Shown: positions 15,191-19,661 of the stretch, one piece after another
Layout: each line of letters opens with the position of its first letter
Numbering within the stretch: the first letter of the stretch is position 1
From: JBMNNU01 sp050942695
Lineage (GTDB): Bacteria > Chloroflexota > UBA6077
Reading direction: 5' to 3'
Assembly: GCA_050942695.1 (NCBI GenBank)
Contig: JBMNNU010000027.1
Location: forward strand, 1 to 19,661
Length of the DNA: 19,661 nt
Notes under the pieces: model-generated
Seen by the model: the letters and a program-made list of their open reading frames with translations, nothing else
The model's database searches: none
What the model was told of the DNA's origin: nothing
Made by a program: the position numbers and the translations under genes

Positions 15191-16075
15191 ATGGCACTGA
15201 GCGGAGACCTCAAAGACTTCGCCCTTCTCCAACTCCTCACACTAGTCCAGATCACCAGTAAAGGTGGGGCGTTGACCCTCCAACGTGGCAGAGAGAAGGC
15301 AGTAATCCACTTCGAGAACGGTCAACTCACGAAGGTAGTCCCTCCCGATTCTCGCCAGGAGAGCATGGCGACGGCTCTCTTCCGAGCGGGTAGGATTGAC
15401 CGCGAACTGTACGAGCTGGTTTCTTCGCAGAGTTTGCCGTCGGAGAAGGCTGTCGGTTTACTTGTGGTTGACCAGGGAGCTATGTCTCAGGATGAGCTCG
15501 TGGAGTTCGTCCGACAGAAGGCTTTAGCCCAGCTTTTTCTTCTCCTGACCTGGGGGGACGGCACCTTCCGATTCGACGTAGATGCAGCTTCCCCTGAAGA
15601 TGATATTCTGGCGCCGACGGATTTGGGGCCTGTGCTGGAGAAAGGGCGCGCCTATCTGGAGGAATGGAAAGTCCTTGTATCGCAGATCCCCGACCTGGAC
15701 AAACCGGTCACCTTGATAATGGAGCCCCAACGGCAGATCGAAGAAGTATGCCTCAGCCTGACAGAATGGAAGATGGTGGCAGCGATCCCCGGAAGCGCCA
15801 CCTTAAGGGAAGTCGCGGAGAAGCTGGACTTAGACGAATTTGCGGTTCGCAAATTAGCGTACAGCCTTATCAGCGCAGGACTAATGGATGTGGTCCAGAC
15901 CGAGTTAGTCCCACCCAAATCGGAAAAAGCTGCACTAGCGGAATCCTTAAGGGAGTTAACGCCAGCCGCCACACCATCAGAACCAGAACCCGAATCACCT
16001 GCCCTCCCTCCGATTATGCAGGAACCAGAACAGCCCAGGGGCGGCGCTTTCTCCAGACTATTCGGGCGAAAATAG
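15191..16075 (+). CDS. DUF4388 domain protein with C-terminal winged-helix-like region
   Basis: 294 residues. Residues about 3-52 (LSGDLKDFALLQLLTLVQIT, GGALTLQRG, AVIHFENGQL) are the hallmark of DUF4388 (PATAN-like), a domain found in bacterial signalling and gliding/two-component proteins, thought to mediate protein interactions. A helical middle region (about 53-130) ends in WGDGTFRFDVD, typical of the family. Residues 189-238 (LTEWKMVAAIP, ATLREVAEKLDLDEFAVRKL, SLISAGLMDVV) look like a winged helix. A Pro/Glu-rich tail (257-283) leads to a basic end, GGAFSRLFGRK. No catalytic residues are seen. It is transcribed divergently from the large kinase, which suggests shared control or function. 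A hairpin terminator follows the stop at once. Confidence 0.85.
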   Translation: MALSGDLKDFALLQLLTLVQITSKGGALTLQRGREKAVIHFENGQLTKVVPPDSRQESMATALFRAGRIDRELYELVSSQSLPSEKAVGLLVVDQGAMSQDELVEFVRQKALAQLFLLLTWGDGTFRFDVDAASPEDDILAPTDLGPVLEKGRAYLEEWKVLVSQIPDLDKPVTLIMEPQRQIEEVCLSLTEWKMVAAIPGSATLREVAEKLDLDEFAVRKLAYSLISAGLMDVVQTELVPPKSEKAALAESLRELTPAATPSEPEPESPALPPIMQEPEQPRGGAFSRLFGRK

Positions 16076-16076
16076 C

Positions 16077-16102
16077 CGAAGGGCGGGTGTCCCCGCCCTT
16101 CG
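16077..16102 (+). terminator. Terminator of the DUF4388 gene
   Basis: CGAAGGGCGGG (16077-16087) pairs over 11 bp with its complement (16092-16102) around the loop TGTC, starting 2 nt past the stop codon. It is followed by CCCCACCTCTTCTTTC, pyrimidine-rich but without a solid T-run. This makes it a good intrinsic terminator candidate. Confidence 0.65.
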
Positions 16103-16122
16103 CCCCACCTCTTCTTTCGACC

Positions 16123-16151
16123 TTGACCTCGTTATGTCAACCTGGTATCCT
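16123..16151 (+). promoter_or_regulatory. Promoter of the mannosidase gene with operator-like dyad
   Basis: TTGACC (16123-16128), a 17-nt spacer and TATCCT (16146-16151) form a promoter. The -35 box is the left arm of a dyad, TTGAC-N8-GTCAA (16123-16140), that covers the spacer where a repressor could act. The leader would be about 165 nt and contains the palindrome at 16267-16290. Confidence 0.4.
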
Positions 16152-16266
16152 CATGTAAGCGATCGCCTACTGCCATCGCTCCCTACTGCTAACCAGCGCC
16201 TCTTCTGCAGGGCAATTCGATTCGCCCATGGCTTCATGGCGCGAAGGTAGGTGCTTACAGTTCCGT

Positions 16267-16290
16267 ATACGATGCCCTCCGGCATCGTAT
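16267..16290 (+). promoter_or_regulatory. Perfect palindrome in the mannosidase leader
   Basis: ATACGATGCC (16267-16276) pairs with GGCATCGTAT (16281-16290) around the loop CTCC, and CTTTC follows. It lies 33 nt before the mannosidase ATG. It may be an operator, an attenuator or an RNA-stability hairpin; the weak T-tract does not decide between them. Confidence 0.5.
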
Positions 16291-16323
16291 CTTTCACTAG
16301 CATAAAAGAGGTCGCGATACAGG

Positions 16324-18942
16324 ATGGATATAACCTCAGCAACAGCTCAACGTGAAGAGAGGGTGCAGGCCGATGCAGCAACGCAGCCCTCGCCTGATGT
16401 TCGTTACTGGATTGTACCCCATACTCACTGGGATCGAGAGTGGTATATTCCCTTCCAGGTTATCAGACTTCGCTTGATCCGCATGGTCGACGAGTTGATG
16501 GATACCCTGGAGGCCGACCCATCCTTCACCAGTTTCACCCTGGATGGCCAGGCCATCGTTCTCGAAGACTACCTGGCGGCTAGGCCGGACTCTAAAGAGA
16601 GGCTCACCAAGCTAATACAGGAGGGCCGCATCCGCATCGGCCCGTCCTACATCCTCCCCGACGAGTATCTCGTCGGTCAGGAGTCGTTGGTCCGCAACCT
16701 GTTGCTGGGTCGTAGCGTCTGCCGGCAGTACGGACAGGAGATCCCTGTAGCCTACTATCCGGATACATTCGGACACGTAGCTCAGATGCCCCAGATAATC
16801 AAGGGGTTCGTCATGGACTCCTACGTCTTCTGGAGAGGTCTCGGTGACGAATCCGACCGCCTCGGCATCGCTTTCCGTTGGATCGGCCCCGATGGCTCCG
16901 AGGTGCTGGCCATCAGGCAGATCGATGGCTACGGCTCCCTGGACAATCTAGGCCGATGGGCTCGCGGTATCAGGTCCGATGACCCCAACAGGTTTACCGA
17001 ATTGGCGCTCCGGAGGCTGAAGGAATTGCACGAGACGGCCAGACCCTATATGGAGAGGTCGGGCGTAATCGATCTCCTAGCGGGCAACGGTACCGACCAC
17101 CAACGGGTGCAGGCCGACCTGCCTTCTATGCTCTCCGGCTGCAGCTTCGCCTGGCCGCAGGCGGAGTTCCGCATTGCCGGCCTGGACGAGTATGTGGATG
17201 CCATCAGGCACCGCATGCCATATCTCGACTCCTTCGAGGGTGAGATGTGCCATGGCAAGGATGCGCCGGTACTAAGGGGTGTCAACTCCGCCAGGATATA
17301 CCTCAAGCAGCGCAACGAAGCCGTGGAGCGTGCCCTTCTGGAGGCGGAAATCGCATCATCTCTTGCTTCTCTAATGGGGGCCGAATACCCGGCAGAGGAT
17401 CTGCGGATGGCTTGGTTCTACCTGCTCCGCAATCACCCCCACGACTCCATCTGCGGATGCTCCGTCGATGAGGTCCACAGGGATATGTGCTGGAGATTCG
17501 ACGCATCGGACCATATCACCCGGCGGCTCAAGCGGGAAGCTCTCTGGAATCTAGCTGGCTCCGAAGCCATCTGGTCGTACCAGGAGCGGCCTAGCCCCCA
17601 GCGCAGCGTGGTCAACCTTCTGCCCTGGTCCAGGTCCGGCCTCGTCGAACTGCCGTTGCCTAACGAAATGGCATTCGCCAGGTCGATCAAGGCTACGGGC
17701 CCCGATGGCGACCTTCCGGTCCAGATCATCCAGAACGACCACCATGAACCCTGTGCCTTGGTTGCGGCCAGCGTTGATGGTTTCGGCGTGCGCCCGATCA
17801 AACTGAGCTCAGGGGTATCTAAGGCCACAGGGGCGCGCCAGGTTGGATACCAGGCGATCGAGAACGAGTACTACCGCGTGGAGGCACTCAACGACGGTAC
17901 GCTCGATATACTCCATAAGCCGTCGGGCCGCAGGCTCTCCGGCGCCCACTGGTTTGAAGACCAGGGCGATAGGGGGGACGAGTACAACTTCGATCCTGTC
18001 CGGGGAGAACATCGCTGGGATAGCCGCCACCAAAGGGTAAGGGTTAAAGCTGGCCATCGCGGCCCCGCCCTGGCTACCCTGCTGATTCATATCAATGCCC
18101 GCCTACCGCAAGGCCTTCGCCCCGATCGCAAGGCCAGGCGCAAGGCTAACGTCAACTGTCCAATCACCGTCGAGGTGAGGCTGATAGCTGGGGTGGACAG
18201 GGTGGAGTTCGTCACCACCGTCGATAACAGGGCCGAAGACCACCGCTTGAGGGTGCGATTCCCGGCAGGAAAAGCCGAAAAGGTCAGAGTTGAGGGCCAC
18301 TACACCGTCCTTGAGAGACCGGTAGGGGTCATAGCGCACGGGGAGGGCTGGAAGGAGGAGCCTATCCCAACTCATCACACTCTAGGAGCGGTCGAGGGGG
18401 ATGGCACCCTGATCATTGGCAAGGGGCTGCCCGAATACGAGGCTTGTACGGGTGATAGGGGAACAGAGATAGCTTTGACCCTTCTCAGGTGCGTGGGCTG
18501 GCTGTCGAGGGAAGACCTGGTGAGCAGGCCGGGTTGGGCAGGGCCGGGGCTCAAGACCCCCGAGGCCCAGTGTCTAGGCGTCCATCGCTTCGAGTACGCC
18601 CTTGCGCTGGTGGATGATTGTGCCGATTCCGATCTGGTCAGGCGCTCTCACGATTACCGCCACGGTCTGTCGGCAGGTCCATCCGGCCTGCCATCAGCGA
18701 GCCTCCTCCCGTTGGAGGGTCACGGCTTCTGTCTGGCCGCCCTCAAGGGGGCAGAAGACGGCGACGGCGTCATACTCAGGGTATACAACCCATCTAGGCA
18801 CGACGAGGCCAGCTTGAGCCTACCCGAAGGTTACGAGGTGCAGAGGGTGAGGCTTGACGAAGAGCAGGAAGCGAAGCCCTTTACAGGCGCCCTTAGGCCG
18901 GGCGAGATCGTCAGCCTTAGACTAAAAAGGAAAAAAGGATAA
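16324..18942 (+). CDS. GH38 family alpha-mannosidase / mannosylglycerate hydrolase-like
   Basis: 872 residues, usual for bacterial GH38 enzymes, with no signal peptide, so cytoplasmic. The zinc site starts with H33-T-H35-W-D37 (VPHTHWDREW) and continues with the nucleophile D147 (YYPDTFGH) and H373/D374 in HPHDSICGCS (371-380). GNGTDHQ (254-260) is also conserved. The catalytic barrel is about 28-290, a helical bundle about 300-400, then beta-sandwich domains including DQGDRGDEYNFDP. HPHDSICGCS and the GDRGDEYNF motif are shared with MngB-type enzymes, so the substrate may be an alpha-mannoside or (6-phospho)mannosyl-glycerate; sequence alone does not decide. ATG at 16324 has GAGGT 11 nt upstream. 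The next gene is a debranching-like glycosidase, pointing to a carbohydrate-use locus. Confidence 0.93.
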   Translation: MDITSATAQREERVQADAATQPSPDVRYWIVPHTHWDREWYIPFQVIRLRLIRMVDELMDTLEADPSFTSFTLDGQAIVLEDYLAARPDSKERLTKLIQEGRIRIGPSYILPDEYLVGQESLVRNLLLGRSVCRQYGQEIPVAYYPDTFGHVAQMPQIIKGFVMDSYVFWRGLGDESDRLGIAFRWIGPDGSEVLAIRQIDGYGSLDNLGRWARGIRSDDPNRFTELALRRLKELHETARPYMERSGVIDLLAGNGTDHQRVQADLPSMLSGCSFAWPQAEFRIAGLDEYVDAIRHRMPYLDSFEGEMCHGKDAPVLRGVNSARIYLKQRNEAVERALLEAEIASSLASLMGAEYPAEDLRMAWFYLLRNHPHDSICGCSVDEVHRDMCWRFDASDHITRRLKREALWNLAGSEAIWSYQERPSPQRSVVNLLPWSRSGLVELPLPNEMAFARSIKATGPDGDLPVQIIQNDHHEPCALVAASVDGFGVRPIKLSSGVSKATGARQVGYQAIENEYYRVEALNDGTLDILHKPSGRRLSGAHWFEDQGDRGDEYNFDPVRGEHRWDSRHQRVRVKAGHRGPALATLLIHINARLPQGLRPDRKARRKANVNCPITVEVRLIAGVDRVEFVTTVDNRAEDHRLRVRFPAGKAEKVRVEGHYTVLERPVGVIAHGEGWKEEPIPTHHTLGAVEGDGTLIIGKGLPEYEACTGDRGTEIALTLLRCVGWLSREDLVSRPGWAGPGLKTPEAQCLGVHRFEYALALVDDCADSDLVRRSHDYRHGLSAGPSGLPSASLLPLEGHGFCLAALKGAEDGDGVILRVYNPSRHDEASLSLPEGYEVQRVRLDEEQEAKPFTGALRPGEIVSLRLKRKKG

Positions 18943-18970
18943 CTACTACTTAACCAACGTGATCCTGACA

Positions 18971-19108
18971 TGATGTGGCGGGACGCCGTGCCTGCTCCCC
19001 CAGTGATGTAGGGGCGGGCCGCCGTGCCCGCCCGGTACCTCGTACAGCAGCAGCGTTCACACAGTACCGGGCCGGGGGCTCATACCGGAGCGCGGGCAGC
19101 TTGCCCGC
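18971..19108. repeat. Cluster of GC-rich hairpin repeats between the two glycosidase genes
   Basis: Two related units in tandem start at 18971 (TGATGTGGCGGGACGCCGTG...) and 19004 (TGATGTAGGGGCGGGCCGCC...). The second folds as GGGCGGGC (19012-19019) with GCCCGCCC (19026-19033) around CGCCGT; the first is a decayed copy. A third hairpin, GCGGGCA-GCT-TGCCCGC (19092-19108), follows. The units share the TGTAGnGnCGGGCC...GTGCCnG pattern with the element at 4394-4453. No coding frame here is convincing. Confidence 0.65.
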
Positions 19109-19215
19109 CCGTTTCTTGGGGGCGTCCCGGGAAAGCGACCTTGGGCTGCCTGTCAGGTCCACTTTGGTGGGGCAGTAGGTAGCACAGACCCATCCTCTAG
19201 GAATATGAGAAGTCG

Positions 19216-19661
19216 ATGAACAGAGACTATCTGAACAAAGCTGTTCGTATTGCAGTAGAGGGATTGGTAGCCGTAGCAGGAGGAGATTTCCTGCTGGCTT
19301 CATCGAGGAACGAGGCCTTCGGCAGGTTGTTCGGCAGGGACTCCTTGATCACCTCGCTCCAGTTCCTATCCGCCATCAGACTCGAGCCTAGGCTGGCGCC
19401 CATCCTGCTTCCTCCCATCGAGAGTAGTTTGCGCGCTCTGGCTAGCCTCCAGGGTGTGATGGATGACACCTGGACAGAAGAGGAGCCGGGTAAGATACCC
19501 CACGAGTACAACATGGGTGGGGGTGGAGACTTCCCCGGCGCCTACTACGCCAGCATCGACTCAACCCCGCTTTTCCTGTTGGCGCTCCACGAATACGTTG
19601 CGGTGTGCCGCTTATTGAGACAAAGGGACGGAGGGACGGTGGGAGAGGGAGACAGCTTACC
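19216..19661 (+). CDS. Glycogen-debranching-enzyme-like glycosidase, N-terminal 148 residues (cut by window edge)
   Basis: An open frame starts at ATG 19216 and runs to the window end. An in-frame stop at 19198-19200 and no other start codon in between fix the beginning. It reads MNRDYLNKAVRIAVEGLVAV, then NEAFGRLFGRDSLITSLQFL, LASLQGVMDDTWTEEEPGK, IPHEYN, and YYASIDSTPLFLLALHEYV. FGRDS, QG...D..TEEEPGKI.HE and SIDSTPLF are hallmarks of the six-hairpin amylo-alpha-1,6-glucosidase/glycogen-debranching-like family, which act on alpha-glucans. The first part of longer relatives (a beta-sandwich domain) is absent, so this is a short form that begins directly with the alpha/alpha barrel. AGGAA stands about 12 nt upstream, a weak ribosome site. 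It follows the GH38 gene across a 273-bp spacer full of repeats. Confidence 0.85.
   Translation, partial: MNRDYLNKAVRIAVEGLVAVAGGDFLLASSRNEAFGRLFGRDSLITSLQFLSAIRLEPRLAPILLPPIESSLRALASLQGVMDDTWTEEEPGKIPHEYNMGGGGDFPGAYYASIDSTPLFLLALHEYVAVCRLLRQRDGGTVGEGDSL

Noticed and set aside
18971..19108. CRISPR-like array from the tandem units
   Set aside because: Only two or three imperfect copies with unequal gaps, each a hairpin; no regular spacers and no cas genes.
18950..19303. 117-residue minus-strand frame and the plus-strand frame 18975-19178
   Set aside because: Both read through GC-rich hairpin repeats, giving Arg/Ala/Pro-rich translations, and the minus frame overlaps the debranching-like gene.

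Overview
The window is a bacterial chromosomal segment of moderately high GC. It most resembles an uncultured member of the Chloroflexi (Chloroflexota). This is inferred from the gene families and their order: Rho next to a LysM/M23 peptidase, a DUF4388 signalling protein, a very large multi-GAF soluble histidine kinase, and an R3H-type SpoIIIAA/Ycf45-like ATPase next to tmk and a DarA-type PII-like protein. Frequent GTG/TTG starts and many intergenic hairpin repeats fit the same picture. No rRNA, tRNA, CRISPR array, transposase or phage gene was seen.

Positions 1 to about 14.9 kb are coded entirely on the minus strand. Reading in the direction of transcription (right to left), the order is: a 1228-residue GAF/PAS histidine kinase; a double-GNAT protein; a probable operon of R3H-ATPase, tmk, darA-like gene, a truncated DUF554 remnant, pyrG and a transaldolase gene; a roughly 1 kb gene-poor stretch with two inverted-repeat elements and the rho leader; rho; a LysM/M23 murein peptidase; a SufR-like Fe-S regulator; and the start of an unrecognised protein cut by the window edge. 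From about 15.1 kb the coding strand switches to plus: a DUF4388 protein divergent from the kinase, a GH38 alpha-mannosidase, a repeat-rich spacer, and the 5' part of a glycogen-debranching-enzyme-like glycosidase that runs off the end.

Functionally, the central operon joins nucleotide supply (dTMP kinase, CTP synthase), a predicted c-di-AMP-binding PII-like protein, a nucleic-acid-linked ATPase of unknown role and a sugar-phosphate enzyme. The kinase and DUF4388 protein share a divergent control region and may be a signalling pair. The last two genes suggest intracellular breakdown of mannosides and alpha-glucans.

The main points for a second look are: the DUF554 gene remnant embedded in the pyrG operon; an operator-like triple repeat at the DUF4388 promoter; a GNRA-capped hairpin in the R3H-ATPase leader; a related family of hairpin repeats in two distant spacers; a conserved but uncharacterised domain between the ATPase and R3H parts of the operon's first protein; and a cysteine-rich PAS/GAF sensor. 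Nothing here clearly amounts to a complete undescribed system.
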